A stretch of 58,138 nt of DNA from Chloroflexota bacterium (GTDB lineage Bacteria > Chloroflexota > UBA11872). How positions within the stretch are numbered: position 1 is the stretch's first letter; every line of letters begins with the position of its first letter. Below the pieces are notes generated by a model. The model was given only the letters and a program-made list of their open reading frames with translations. It searched no databases and was not told the origin of the DNA. Positions 17,740 through 26,716 of this stretch are shown here, one piece after another. Made by a program: the position numbers and the translations under genes. The stretch lies in assembly GCA_028874175.1 (NCBI GenBank), contig JAPPLN010000067.1:20520-78657 (forward strand), in the 5' to 3' direction.

Positions 17740-19095
17740 CTACGGGTTGCCGAGCACGGGCGGGTCGCTTGCGACCGGAACTCCGGCGGCCGCTCGAATG
17801 TCGGCGGCAACCGCCAGGCTCCCGGTGGCGAGCACGGCCTGTCCGGGTCGCGCGGCATCGCGCGCCAAGGCCAGCGCGCTCGCGGCGTTGGGGGCCACAG
17901 TCGCGCCAAATCGTCCGTCAAGCTGGGCGAACACTTCGCCGGCTGTCATCCCTCGTGGGTGTCCCGGTTCGATGACCACGAGGCGTGTCGCGAACGGCCG
18001 AAGCGCTTCCGCCATGGGTCGGACCGACTTGTCGCGCAGGGCGCCGAAGATAACCGGGCCGCGGCGCAGGTTGAGGTGCCGGCGCAGCGTTTCCACCACG
18101 ACCTCCACGGCCTCAACCGTGTGCGCCCCGTCCACGACAACCGGCGGATCGCTGGCTACCAACTCTAGGCGGCCCGGCCAGCGCGCGGCGGCGAAGCCCG
18201 CGCGGATCGCGTCGCGCGGAATGGCAACGCCGCGGTCGCCGAGCGCTCGACAGACGGCATAGGCCACACCGGCGTTTCGCGCCTGGTGCGGCCCCGCGAG
18301 ACCCAGCGGCAAGGCATCGCCGGACACCGGGTCCCGGGCCACTGCCACGGCGCGATCGTCGCGCCAGTCAGCCGTTCGGTCGGTGGCCAGCGCCGGTACC
18401 ACTTGAACGTCAGCCCCGGCGGCCGTAGCCACGTCGCGAATCGCCTCCACGACCTCTCGTGACTGGTCGCTGACCAGCATCGGAACACCCAGTTTGGCAA
18501 TTGCGGCTTTTTCCCTGGCGATTTCGGGCAACGTGTCGCCCAATAGTCGCGTGTGCTCGCGCACGATGGTGGTGACCGCCGTGACGTCAGGTGTCACAAC
18601 GTTCGTGGCGTCGAGCCGACCACCAAGCCCAACCTCCAGGATTGCCAGGTCCACCGCTTCCATTCGGAACCAGGCCAGTGCCATGGCCGTGCTGATCTCA
18701 AACGTGGTTGGCAAGCCCAGCGTTTCGCTCTCGGCCCGTTCCACTGCGGCCCGCATCCGGCGGACAAGGCGTACGAATGAGGTCTCGTCGATGGGCTGCC
18801 CGTCAATCTGAAGGCGCTCGCGAAAACTGTGCAGGTGCGGCTGGGTGTAGAGGCCCGTGCGCAATCCGGCGGCCTCGGCCGCCGAGGCCACCAGCGCGCA
18901 GACGCTGCCCTTGCCCTTGCTGCCGGCCACGTGAATGATTCGCAGGCCGTCGTGCGGATCGCCAAGATCGGTAAGCAGCCGCGAGGTTCGTTCCAGACCG
19001 CGCTCGAACGGTGGGCCGCCTCCCAGCCCCGTACCGCGCTCGAAGTCGGCGTATGCGTAGAGCCACGCCAGCGCGTCGGCGTATGTCTCGGACAT
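17740..19095 (-). CDS. folC: folylpolyglutamate synthase / dihydrofolate synthase
   Basis: FolC is a Mur-ligase-type ATP enzyme that adds glutamate to dihydropteroate and then to folates. The 451-residue product has the P-loop HVAGSKGKGSVCAL (55-68), the substrate segment TQPHLHSFRERLQIDG, the LEVGLGGRLDATNVV motif with its metal and ATP contacts, and a C-terminal ligase domain with VVDGAHTVEAVEVVVETLRR. Length is normal. The folK gene ends eight bases before its start, so folK and folC form a small folate operon that leads into DUF1992 and the glycosyltransferases. Confidence 0.95.
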   Translation of the reverse strand: MSETYADALAWLYAYADFERGTGLGGGPPFERGLERTSRLLTDLGDPHDGLRIIHVAGSKGKGSVCALVASAAEAAGLRTGLYTQPHLHSFRERLQIDGQPIDETSFVRLVRRMRAAVERAESETLGLPTTFEISTAMALAWFRMEAVDLAILEVGLGGRLDATNVVTPDVTAVTTIVREHTRLLGDTLPEIAREKAAIAKLGVPMLVSDQSREVVEAIRDVATAAGADVQVVPALATDRTADWRDDRAVAVARDPVSGDALPLGLAGPHQARNAGVAYAVCRALGDRGVAIPRDAIRAGFAAARWPGRLELVASDPPVVVDGAHTVEAVEVVVETLRRHLNLRRGPVIFGALRDKSVRPMAEALRPFATRLVVIEPGHPRGMTAGEVFAQLDGRFGATVAPNAASALALARDAARPGQAVLATGSLAVAADIRAAAGVPVASDPPVLGNP

Positions 19096-19102
19096 TGCTC
19101 GA

Positions 19103-19606
19103 TTATCGCGGAGCCGAGAGCGACTCCGGCGGATACGCGCGTTCGATACCGGCGCGACCTACCCGCTTGGCCAGCGTGCTCACCGTCGCTTCGGCACCGG
19201 GAAGCACGAGGTCTGGCGCCAGGTCCGCCAGCGGCGCGAGCACGAAGCCCCGCTCCGCGAACGCTGCGTGCGGAATGTTCAAGCGCGGCGTCGCAACCAC
19301 AAGGTCTCCGAACGCAATGATGTCCAGGTCCAGTTGACGTGGTCCCAGCCGGGGGCCGGGTCGCCGACCAGCGGCAAGCTCAAGCGACTTTGCCCAAAAA
19401 AACAGACGCTGCGGACCCTCGGTCGTTTCGCCGCGCACCGCTGCGTTCAGAAACGGCGGCTGTGTGAGCACTCCTTCGGGGCTTGTCTCATATACGTGCG
19501 ACACCTCGACATGTCGGAGCACCGATCGCAGACCGTCCACGGCTTTGCGAAGGTGCGCCAGGCGGTCGCCGACGTTCGAGCCAAGCCCGATCAGCACGTC
19601 CGTCAC
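19103..19606 (-). CDS. folK: HPPK, 6-hydroxymethyl-dihydropterin pyrophosphokinase
   Basis: FolK transfers pyrophosphate from ATP to 6-hydroxymethyl-7,8-dihydropterin in folate synthesis. From GTG 19606 the product has 167 residues, the usual length, and begins TDVLIGLGSNVGDRLAHL. It keeps the HVYETSPEG segment, FLNAAV, the magnesium-binding GPRQLDLDIIAFG (DLDID-like) motif and IPHAAFAERGFVLAPLADLAP. A longer frame reaches 19669 from a TTG, but the added residues are not family-like. It is the first gene of the long minus-strand run and is divergent from the O-antigen-ligase-like gene. Confidence 0.93.
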   Translation of the reverse strand: MTDVLIGLGSNVGDRLAHLRKAVDGLRSVLRHVEVSHVYETSPEGVLTQPPFLNAAVRGETTEGPQRLFFWAKSLELAAGRRPGPRLGPRQLDLDIIAFGDLVVATPRLNIPHAAFAERGFVLAPLADLAPDLVLPGAEATVSTLAKRVGRAGIERAYPPESLSAPR

Positions 19607-19772
19607 CCGCTTAGCCCACCGATGATTGGCGCGACACGCCGCCGATTCTCGCGCGCCGGAGGGTGCCAATCGACCGTTGACTGGTTAGGCTCACCGGTTT
19701 GCGGAACAACGTACGATTCTGGCCGTTCCCATGACATGGCGACCGTAGTCTGATGCGTCACGCCACTACTCT

Positions 19773-21677
19773 GTGCGCGCGCACCCCAGGTCCCGGAGCC
19801 CCACGGCGACCGACGTGACGACCCTGAACCTCACGGGGGCGCGCCTGAGCTGGCGCCCCGGGATAGGCGGCGCGGGGTTGGCGGTTGGTTCGCTGCTGGT
19901 CATGCTGCCAGTGGCGCTAGCCGGGCACGACCTGCTGTGGGTCCGCCTGGTACCGCTAGCCGCCGGAGCGCTCCTGGCGGCCGCCGCCGTGTTGGGGCTG
20001 CGCTTCCGGCAAGCGCTTGATCGCCGCCTGGAAATTGCGCTGGCAGCCGCGGCGTTGACGCTGGGCATCACCGGCGTTCTGGTGCAGGTCGGGCTGCTGG
20101 CCGCGGCCGCTTGCCTGGTGCTGATCGGTCCTTTGTCGATTGGGGCGGTGTTGTGGCGCGCTCGACATGCGTCAGAGGGCGGGCACCGTTGGGTGGGCCT
20201 CCGGCATCTCAGGTCTGGTCGCGCGGTGTGGCCCGCTGCGCTTGGATCGGCGGCGATGGGCGTCGTCGTGGTGGGAGTGGCCCTGGCCGCTGTAGCTTCA
20301 GGACCGCTGCCGACGCTCGCGCTTACGGTGCTGTTGCTCCCGGGGGTAGCGGCAGCGACGCTCCGGCTTGTTCTGCCGACGCTTGCTGCGCGTGGGGTGG
20401 TTGCGGTGCTGGTCGCGCTGGCTATTGGCGCCGTCCCGTTTCGCGGACTGGCCGAGATTCAGGTCAACGGCATCGCGTTTGGGGCGACCGACGTCCTGCT
20501 GCTTGGGGCGTTGGTGGTCTGGATATTCGGTCGGGACGCCAGGGTTCGAGCGTCCGTCCCAACCTACACGCTGGGGCTTCTGCTCTTTGCCGGGTGGCTG
20601 ATGGTTACCGCCCTGGTAGCCGTGAATCCGACTCTGGTGCTCAAGGAAGTCCTGAAGTGGCTCCAAATCGCCGTGGCACTGGTGATCCTGAGCGACCTGA
20701 TGCGCGAGCCGTCGGGCCGCCGAATCGTGGCCTGGACCGTAGGTACGGCTGTCCTACTACAGGCTGGATTGGGACTGGTCCAGACGGCGGCAGCGGCCGG
20801 CCCCGTCGGATTCGTCGTCGGCGGCGTCCTGCGCGCCTTTGGGACCTTCGATCAACCAAACCCTTATGGGGGGTACCTGGGCATTCACCTGCCGCTGATC
20901 CTGGCCGCCGCGATTTATGCGCGCGGCTCGCGGCGTCGCTGGCTGGTCCTGCTGGGCATCGTGGTATTGATGGGTATTGTGGCCAGCCGGTCCAGGGGCG
21001 CGTGGCTAGGCGTTGGCGCCAGTTCGCTGATTGTGGCGCTGGTGGCCGGTCGACAGGCGTCGCTCCGAGCGCGCGGCCTGTTGATCGCGGCCGCCGCCGC
21101 GGTGCTGGTGATTGCCGTGGCCGCGTCTGGCGGGGTGTTCGACCGAGCGCTGCCGCCCGACATTTCGCGGACGTTGCAAGGCGAGCATCCGGTGGACGAC
21201 CTGGTGCGTGACCGCGCGCACGATGATTTCGCCATCACGCAGCGGGTGGCGCACTGGGCGGCGGGCTGGCGGATGTTCCAGGATCGGCCCCTGCTGGGGG
21301 TTGGCGCGGGGAATTTTGACGATGCCTACCGCGGCTACGCCTTGCAGCCCTTCGACGAGCCACTTGGGCACGCGCACAATGTCGCGCTGAACTATGGCGC
21401 GGAAGCGGGATTGCCCGGCCTTCTGCTGTTCGGCGGCCTCATTCTTTGGGCGCTGGGTATCGCCGCCTCCGCCGTGCGCCGCGGGCGCGGCGGGGCGTTC
21501 GAGTGGACGGCGGTGGGCGGGCTGGGCGCCCTGGTCGGCTTTGTGACCCACAATCTGGTCGACAGTCTATTTGTGAGCGGCATGGGGATTGTGTTCGCGT
21601 TGATCCTGGCACTTGCGCTGGTCGTTCCGATGCGGCCGCGCGGGTCGGCATCGAACGCACGACTGGCAGAGGCGTGA
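19773..21677 (+). CDS. O-antigen ligase / Wzy-like polytopic membrane protein
   Basis: A 634-residue integral membrane protein with about 12-13 hydrophobic helices. It matches the O-antigen ligase/polymerase (Wzy_C) superfamily: FGTFDQPNPYGGYLGIHLPLILAA, VASRSRGAWLGVGAS, a large extracytoplasmic loop (about residues 440-530) with RVAHWAAGWRMFQDRPLLGVGAGNF, and the conserved HAHNVALNYGAEAGLPGLLLFGG that holds the catalytic-loop His. It would join or polymerise lipid-linked glycans on the outer face of the membrane. GTG 19773 is the longest start; GTG 19815 is an alternative. Its stop overlaps the next gene's GTG by four bases. Confidence 0.85.
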   Translation: MRAHPRSRSPTATDVTTLNLTGARLSWRPGIGGAGLAVGSLLVMLPVALAGHDLLWVRLVPLAAGALLAAAAVLGLRFRQALDRRLEIALAAAALTLGITGVLVQVGLLAAAACLVLIGPLSIGAVLWRARHASEGGHRWVGLRHLRSGRAVWPAALGSAAMGVVVVGVALAAVASGPLPTLALTVLLLPGVAAATLRLVLPTLAARGVVAVLVALAIGAVPFRGLAEIQVNGIAFGATDVLLLGALVVWIFGRDARVRASVPTYTLGLLLFAGWLMVTALVAVNPTLVLKEVLKWLQIAVALVILSDLMREPSGRRIVAWTVGTAVLLQAGLGLVQTAAAAGPVGFVVGGVLRAFGTFDQPNPYGGYLGIHLPLILAAAIYARGSRRRWLVLLGIVVLMGIVASRSRGAWLGVGASSLIVALVAGRQASLRARGLLIAAAAAVLVIAVAASGGVFDRALPPDISRTLQGEHPVDDLVRDRAHDDFAITQRVAHWAAGWRMFQDRPLLGVGAGNFDDAYRGYALQPFDEPLGHAHNVALNYGAEAGLPGLLLFGGLILWALGIAASAVRRGRGGAFEWTAVGGLGALVGFVTHNLVDSLFVSGMGIVFALILALALVVPMRPRGSASNARLAEA

Positions 21678-22699
21678 CCGGCAACGAAACCGAAGTTGGC
21701 GAGCCGGCCGTGGACCCGAGCCGGGCAGATCTTCGTCGGCGGTTCCTCAGCTCGCGAACCCTTGCCAGCTTCGCGGTAGCGGGTGCGCTGTTGGCGCTCA
21801 CCTGGATTCTGGCGGACCTGCGGCTGGAGGACATCGTGTCGCGCATCCAGTCCGCCGATCCGTGGCTGATTGTCGTGGCCTACGTGGTCTTTGCGCTGAC
21901 CTTTCCGATTCGCACGCTGAGGTGGCGGATTCTGCTGACCAACGCGCAGCACCGGGAAGACGTAACCCCGAGCTACGGAATGCGCGATCTCGCGCAGATT
22001 CTCTACATCTCCTGGTTTGTCAATGGGGTGGTGCCGTTCAAACTGGGCGACATCTATCGGGCGTATATGGCGCGGGCCAATTACGGCACGTCGCTTACGC
22101 GGACCCTGGGCACCATTTTCTCGGAGCGCGTGTTTGACGTAGGCGCACTGATCGTCATGGTGATGGCATCGGCCGCCTGGATCGCCAGGTCACCCGAGAC
22201 GAGTGAGGACGTGGGGCGCATCCTGGCGGTCGCGGCGCTGGCGCTGGCGGCCCTGGCGTTGGGGGTGCTGTTCCTGCTGGTGTTTGGCACGCCGATCTTC
22301 GCGCGGCTGCCACAGTCGGCCGCAGCCATCTACGAACGGTTTCACAGCGGCGTCTTCGATAGCTGGACGTGGCGCACCGGGCCGTTTCTGTGGCTGGCGA
22401 GCTTTGCCATCTGGTCAATTGAAATGCTGCGGCTGGCGATTGTCATGCGGGCGCTTGGATTGGAGCTGAACCCGGCGGAGATCGTGTTCGTGGGTACGGC
22501 GGCGTCGCTGCTGCTGGCCGTGCCGACGCCGGGCGGCCTGGGCGCGGTGGAGGGCGGTCTCCTAGGTCTGATGCGGCTGATCGGCGTTGGGGGCGGCGTG
22601 GCGGGGGCCGTTGCGATTGTCGACCGAGTCATTACGTACTGGTCGGTCATCCTGACCGGTGGCCTGCTGTTCGTGTTCACCCGTCTCAAGCGCCGGTAG
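21674..22699 (+). CDS. lysylphosphatidylglycerol-synthase-TM/flippase-like membrane protein
   Basis: A 341-residue membrane protein of the UPF0104/AglD2-like family. It has about eight transmembrane helices and the motifs FPIRTLRWRILL, ISWFVNGVVPFKLGDIYRAYMARANYG and SLTRTLGTIFSERVFDVGALI. The C-terminal half has AVPTPGGLGAVEGGLLGLM. Members sit beside glycosyltransferases and are thought to move or modify lipid-linked sugars. I chose GTG 21674, which gives a GTGA overlap with the ligase gene; the longer frame from 21446 lies wholly inside that gene. The next gene starts two bases after its stop. Confidence 0.85.
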   Translation: MTGNETEVGEPAVDPSRADLRRRFLSSRTLASFAVAGALLALTWILADLRLEDIVSRIQSADPWLIVVAYVVFALTFPIRTLRWRILLTNAQHREDVTPSYGMRDLAQILYISWFVNGVVPFKLGDIYRAYMARANYGTSLTRTLGTIFSERVFDVGALIVMVMASAAWIARSPETSEDVGRILAVAALALAALALGVLFLLVFGTPIFARLPQSAAAIYERFHSGVFDSWTWRTGPFLWLASFAIWSIEMLRLAIVMRALGLELNPAEIVFVGTAASLLLAVPTPGGLGAVEGGLLGLMRLIGVGGGVAGAVAIVDRVITYWSVILTGGLLFVFTRLKRR

Positions 22700-22701
22700 A
22701 C

Positions 22702-23877
22702 GTGCGCGTCGCAATCGACGTCACGGCAGCCGCGACGCAACAGGCCGGAATCGGGCGCTCGGTTCGAGAGCTGGTCAACGCGCTCGTCATCGAACCCGAC
22801 CGTCCCGACCTCACGCTGGTCTATACCCGGCGCGGTCCGTCGCGGGAAGCGGATGCGCTGGCTGTTCATGAGCGCGTCCGCGTGCGCCGGATTCCTGTTT
22901 CGCCGCGCGTCGCGCTGGCCACCTGGTTCAAGGCACGGCTGCCGGTGCCGGGTGAGGCCCTGGCGGGACCGGCTCGGATATTCCACGGTCCGGACTTCAC
23001 CCTACCGCCGCTAGCGGCCGCCCATGGAGTGCTGACCGTTCACGACTTGTCGTTTGTCATCCGGCCGCAGGATGCGCATCCGCGCCAGCGGCGGTTCCTG
23101 GAGACAGCCGTGCCGACGTCGATAGATCGCGCCCGGCTGATCGTCGCCGTCTCGGAGGCCACCAAGCGGGACCTGATGCAGCGCTACGGCGTGCGGCCGC
23201 AGCGGATTCGGGTGGTGCCCAATGCGGTGCCGGACTGGTTCGGGCCGGTTACCGACCGCGACGAACTTGCCGCGATTCGGAAGCAGTTTTCGCTGCCGAA
23301 GCGCTTCGTGCTCTCCGTGGGAACGATCCAGCCGCGCAAGAACATCGAGGGACTGGCTCGAGCCGTGTCGCTGGCCTCGGCGGGCAGCGGACTCCCCGCC
23401 ATCGAACACATACACGCCGGCGGCGAGGGCTGGCTTTGCGACCGGGTCTACGCGGCCATCGAAAAGGCCGGCGACCGGGTCCGCTTCGTGGGCCGCGTGA
23501 GCGACGCCACCTTGCGAGCCCTCTATTCGCTGGCCTCGGTCTACGCCTATCCAAGCCACGGCGAAGGGTTTGGCATTCCGATCCTGGAAGCCTTCGCCTG
23601 CGGGTGTCCCGTCCTGACCTCGGACACTGCGGCGACGACCGAGGTTGCCGGTGCGGCCGCGCTGGCCGTGGATCCGTCTGACCCGGAGGCGATGGCGGAC
23701 GGACTGCGCACACTGTTGACAGATGAAACGCGCCGGAGCGAACTCACCGAACGCGGACGCCAGCGGCGGTGGGCTTTCTCCTGGCGGCGGTCGGCGCAGC
23801 GCCTGATCGAGGTCTACCGAGAGGCGGCCGCCGGGCCGCCCGTACCGCAGCCCTCGGGCGCGACGGAAGGCGGCTAG
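22702..23877 (+). CDS. glycosyltransferase family 4
   Basis: A 391-residue GT-B transferase that starts at GTG with RVAIDVTAAATQQAGIGRSVRELV, the acceptor-side loop. A HDLSFVIRPQ motif follows, then VPNAVPDWFG and the donor-domain start VLSVGTIQPRKNIEGLARAV. The catalytic ESF-type motif appears as EGFGIPILEAFACGCPVLTS, with two Glu residues seven apart. The product is probably a mannosyl, glucosyl or related transferase of the cytoplasmic membrane face. It follows the flippase-like gene with a two-base gap, so it is part of the same glycan operon. The sugar specificity cannot be told. Confidence 0.92.
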   Translation: MRVAIDVTAAATQQAGIGRSVRELVNALVIEPDRPDLTLVYTRRGPSREADALAVHERVRVRRIPVSPRVALATWFKARLPVPGEALAGPARIFHGPDFTLPPLAAAHGVLTVHDLSFVIRPQDAHPRQRRFLETAVPTSIDRARLIVAVSEATKRDLMQRYGVRPQRIRVVPNAVPDWFGPVTDRDELAAIRKQFSLPKRFVLSVGTIQPRKNIEGLARAVSLASAGSGLPAIEHIHAGGEGWLCDRVYAAIEKAGDRVRFVGRVSDATLRALYSLASVYAYPSHGEGFGIPILEAFACGCPVLTSDTAATTEVAGAAALAVDPSDPEAMADGLRTLLTDETRRSELTERGRQRRWAFSWRRSAQRLIEVYREAAAGPPVPQPSGATEGG

Positions 23878-23901
23878 CTAGAATGCGGCGGAGCGCCCGC
23901 G

Positions 23902-24540
23902 TTGAACCCTGAACACATCCCAACGTACGCCCTCGTAGGCGTCATCGCCTACCTGATTGGCAGCGTACCGGCGGCGTTGCTCGCCACCGCGATTCTCAAG
24001 CGATCGGATCTGCGCAACACCGGTTCGGGCAACCTGGGCATTCAGAACACCTTTTTCAGAGCCGGCAAGCTGCCAGCCGTCATCGCCCTGCTATGGAACG
24101 TAGCCGCCGCCGCCTCGTCGGTGCTGCTGGCGCGGGCGCTGGCGCCAAACGAGCCGGTGGTTGAACTCATCGCCATCACCGCGGTGACCACGGGCAGCAT
24201 GTGGCAGGTCTTCGTACGTTTTCGTGGAAGCCGTGGGACCACCACGATGGGTTTCGGATTGCTCGTGGCGCAACCCGCGATCTGTGCGGTCTGCCTGGGA
24301 ATCTGGCTGGTGGCGTTGCTGCCGCGTCGCCGGACGACTGACGCAACGCGCACCGTGCACGCGCTGCTACCGGCTGTCTTCGGTCTCTACGCATTGTTCG
24401 GACAGCCGGATCTGTGGTGGATCTACGCGATTTGGGGCGCTGTCCTGGGCGGGCTGCTTGAGTTGAAGCGGCGAACCAGCCCGGACGACGCCATGGCGCT
24501 CGGTTTGTATCGACGCTTCGGCGTCAACGTGCACGAGTAG
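23902..24540 (+). CDS. PlsY-like membrane protein with degenerate acyltransferase motifs
   Basis: PlsY moves an acyl group from acyl-phosphate to glycerol 3-phosphate. This 212-residue protein keeps the PlsY layout, with about five helices, IGSVPAALLAT (motif 1) and GSGNLGIQNTFFRAG (glycerol-phosphate loop). The third motif, normally GHxxP followed by FKGGKGVAT, reads GSMWQVFVRFRGSRGTTT, so the invariant His and the GGKG loop are lost. Catalysis as a normal PlsY is doubtful. The start is TTG 23902, with GGAG about eight bases upstream. It sits between glycosyltransferases, so it may act on a glycolipid. Its TAG stop is followed in the same frame by the next gene. Confidence 0.75.
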   Translation: MNPEHIPTYALVGVIAYLIGSVPAALLATAILKRSDLRNTGSGNLGIQNTFFRAGKLPAVIALLWNVAAAASSVLLARALAPNEPVVELIAITAVTTGSMWQVFVRFRGSRGTTTMGFGLLVAQPAICAVCLGIWLVALLPRRRTTDATRTVHALLPAVFGLYALFGQPDLWWIYAIWGAVLGGLLELKRRTSPDDAMALGLYRRFGVNVHE

Positions 24541-24558
24541 CCGCGCAAGGCCCGCGCG

Positions 24559-25617
24559 CTGCGCATCGCGTTCAACGCCTACTTCCGGCGCTTTCCAGAC
24601 ACGGGGTCTGGCCAGTACTTGAGTTTCCTGGTCCACGCCCTACGGACCGGCTACCCGGATCTCGCGATCGAAGAACACACCCCGGCTCGGTCCCTGAGCG
24701 GTCATGCAGGCAAGGTCACGTGGGAGCAGGCGCTGTGGCCGTGGCGGGCGCTCGGCGCCGTGGGGCATGTTCCGTACCTTGCTCCGCCTCTGCTCGCGCC
24801 GCGGGCAGTTGTGACCGTTCACGACCTGATCCCGATGGCGATCCCGGCCTATGGGGCCGGTCGCGGCCAGGCTCTCTACGTCCGGCTGGTTCGAGCGGGT
24901 TTGCGGCGGACGCGCACGGTCATAGCCGACTCTGAATGGACCCGAAGGGATCTCGCGAGGCTGGCCAGCGTGTCGTCCGATCGAGTCCACGTCGTGCCCC
25001 TGGGTGTCGATGCGCGGTTTCGTCCCGGTGACGCGGCAGCGCGTTCGCACGCGCGTCAACGGTTGGGTCTGCCGGAACGATTCGGTTTGTTCCTCAGCAC
25101 GCGCGATCTACGAAAGAACCTGGGTGTGGTGCTGGCGGCCTGGCCGGACGTCTGGCGGATCTGTCGGTTGCCGCTGGTTGTCGCCGGGCGCTCGCCTCGC
25201 GAGGAGAGCCGCGTCTACGTTGACTGGTTCGCCGACCTCGATCCCAGCGCCGACGACTGGCTGCACGTGTACGGTCCCGTGGACGAACGCGACAAGCCCG
25301 AGCTCTATCGCGCGGCGGATGTGTTCGTCTTCCCCTCTCGCTACGAAGGCTTCGGTCTGGATCCGCTCGAAGCCATGGCCAGCGGCGTGCCGGTCCTGGC
25401 CGCCAACGCGACTTCGCTGCCCGAAGTCGTGGGGGACGCTGGACAGCTGCTCCCAGTCGACGATCCGGCTGCCTGGTCCGACGCTGTTTCGACGGTGGCC
25501 GGCGATTCCGCGACAGCCGCCGAGATGCGCGAGCGCGGCCTTGCACGCGCGGCGACCTTCACCTGGGCCCGTACCGCCGAACGCACACATGCCGTCTACC
25601 AGGAGGCGGCGGCATGA
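24559..25617 (+). CDS. glycosyltransferase family 4, apparent CTG start
   Basis: A GT-B transferase. The frame is open from the stop of the PlsY-like gene, but the first standard start codon, TTG 24619, would remove LRIAFNAYF and TGSGQYL. These match the first strand and acceptor loop of the family, so the real N-terminus must lie upstream. CTG 24559 fits: AAGG lies at 24547-24550, eight bases before it, and it gives 352 residues. Downstream are VTVHDLIPMAIP, VVPLGVDARF, LFLSTRDLRKNLGVVL and the catalytic YEGFGLDPLEAMASGVPVLA. A sequencing error or mutation of ATG, or readthrough of the preceding TAG, are alternatives. It overlaps the next gene by four bases. Confidence 0.82.
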   Translation: MRIAFNAYFRRFPDTGSGQYLSFLVHALRTGYPDLAIEEHTPARSLSGHAGKVTWEQALWPWRALGAVGHVPYLAPPLLAPRAVVTVHDLIPMAIPAYGAGRGQALYVRLVRAGLRRTRTVIADSEWTRRDLARLASVSSDRVHVVPLGVDARFRPGDAAARSHARQRLGLPERFGLFLSTRDLRKNLGVVLAAWPDVWRICRLPLVVAGRSPREESRVYVDWFADLDPSADDWLHVYGPVDERDKPELYRAADVFVFPSRYEGFGLDPLEAMASGVPVLAANATSLPEVVGDAGQLLPVDDPAAWSDAVSTVAGDSATAAEMRERGLARAATFTWARTAERTHAVYQEAAA

Positions 25618-26711
25618 GAGTGCTACTGGCGTCCAAGGCGCTGGTCGTCGGCGCCCACCACGACAAGCTGCGGGCGCTTGGCGCCAATCCCGATCTTGAT
25701 CTCCTCGCCGTGGCGCCCGATCGGTGGATCGAGCAGGGGCAGGCGCAAGTGGCCGAGCGCCCGCCGCCGCGGGGATACGAGATCGTCTATACGCCGCTGG
25801 CTCTCAACGGTCGCTATCACCTCTTCTGGTTCCGGCGACTGCGCCGGCTCATGCGCCGCTTCCGCCCCGACGTCCTGCACATTGATGAGGAGCCCTACAA
25901 CCTGGCCACGGCCATTGCCTGCCGTGACGCCGTGCGCTACGGCGTTCGTCCGATCTTCTTCGCATGGCAGAACCTGTACCGCCGGTATCCGCCGCCGTTT
26001 CGCTGGTTCGAGCGCTTTGTGCTTGCGCGGGCGGACGCCATCGTGGGCAGCGAGGCGGCGGGTGACGTGCTTCGGCGCAAGGGCCACCGGCGACGAATCG
26101 AGATGATCCCGCAGTTTGGCGTGGACCCGGAGCTGTTCGCGCCCTGTTTGCGGGCGCGAGATTCGGAACGGTTCGTCGTTGGCTATGCGGGCCGACTGGT
26201 CGCCGCCAAGGGAGTCGAAGTGTTGATTCGCGCGGTCGGCGCTATCGGAGGAGATGTCGTTCTTCGCCTCGCCGGAGTCGGACCTGCCGAGACGGATCTG
26301 CGCCGAATGGCCGCCGCCATGCCGCATGTTGCCTTCGAGGGCGCAATCCCCAGCGCCGACATGCCGGCCTTCTATCAGGGGCTGGACGCGTTCGTGCTGC
26401 CGACCGTCGGACGTCGCGGGTGGACGGAGCAGTTCGGCCGGGCCGCGGTCGAAGCCATGGCTTGCGGGGTGCCCACCATTGTGTCCTCAACGGGCGAGCT
26501 CCCGCACGTCGTCGGCCAGGCCGGCGTGGTTACGCCGCCTGCCGACGCGCATGCGCTGTCGGATGCGCTGAACCGTTTGCGCGACGACCCGGATCGTCGT
26601 GAGCACCTGGCCCAGGCCGGTCGCGCGCACGTGCTGCAGCGCTACACCACGCAGGCCGTCGCCGACGCAACGGCAGCCCTGTATCGCTCAGTCGCCGGCG
26701 ACGAGGGCTAA
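25614..26711 (+). CDS. glycosyltransferase family 4
   Basis: A 365-residue GT-B enzyme starting at ATG 25614 within a four-base overlap (ATGA) with the previous transferase. It opens RVLLASKALVVGAHHDKLRALG, has RRLMRRFRPDVLHIDEEPYNLAT and the IVGSEAAGDVLRRKGHRRRIEMIPQFGVDPELF linker, then VVGYAGRLVAAKGVEVLIRAV. The active-site motif is TEQFGRAAVEAMACGVPTIVS. It is the last gene of the plus-strand glycan cluster and converges on the oxidoreductase gene with a five-base gap. Donor and acceptor are unknown. Confidence 0.92.
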   Translation: MRVLLASKALVVGAHHDKLRALGANPDLDLLAVAPDRWIEQGQAQVAERPPPRGYEIVYTPLALNGRYHLFWFRRLRRLMRRFRPDVLHIDEEPYNLATAIACRDAVRYGVRPIFFAWQNLYRRYPPPFRWFERFVLARADAIVGSEAAGDVLRRKGHRRRIEMIPQFGVDPELFAPCLRARDSERFVVGYAGRLVAAKGVEVLIRAVGAIGGDVVLRLAGVGPAETDLRRMAAAMPHVAFEGAIPSADMPAFYQGLDAFVLPTVGRRGWTEQFGRAAVEAMACGVPTIVSSTGELPHVVGQAGVVTPPADAHALSDALNRLRDDPDRREHLAQAGRAHVLQRYTTQAVADATAALYRSVAGDEG

Positions 26712-26716
26712 GCCGC

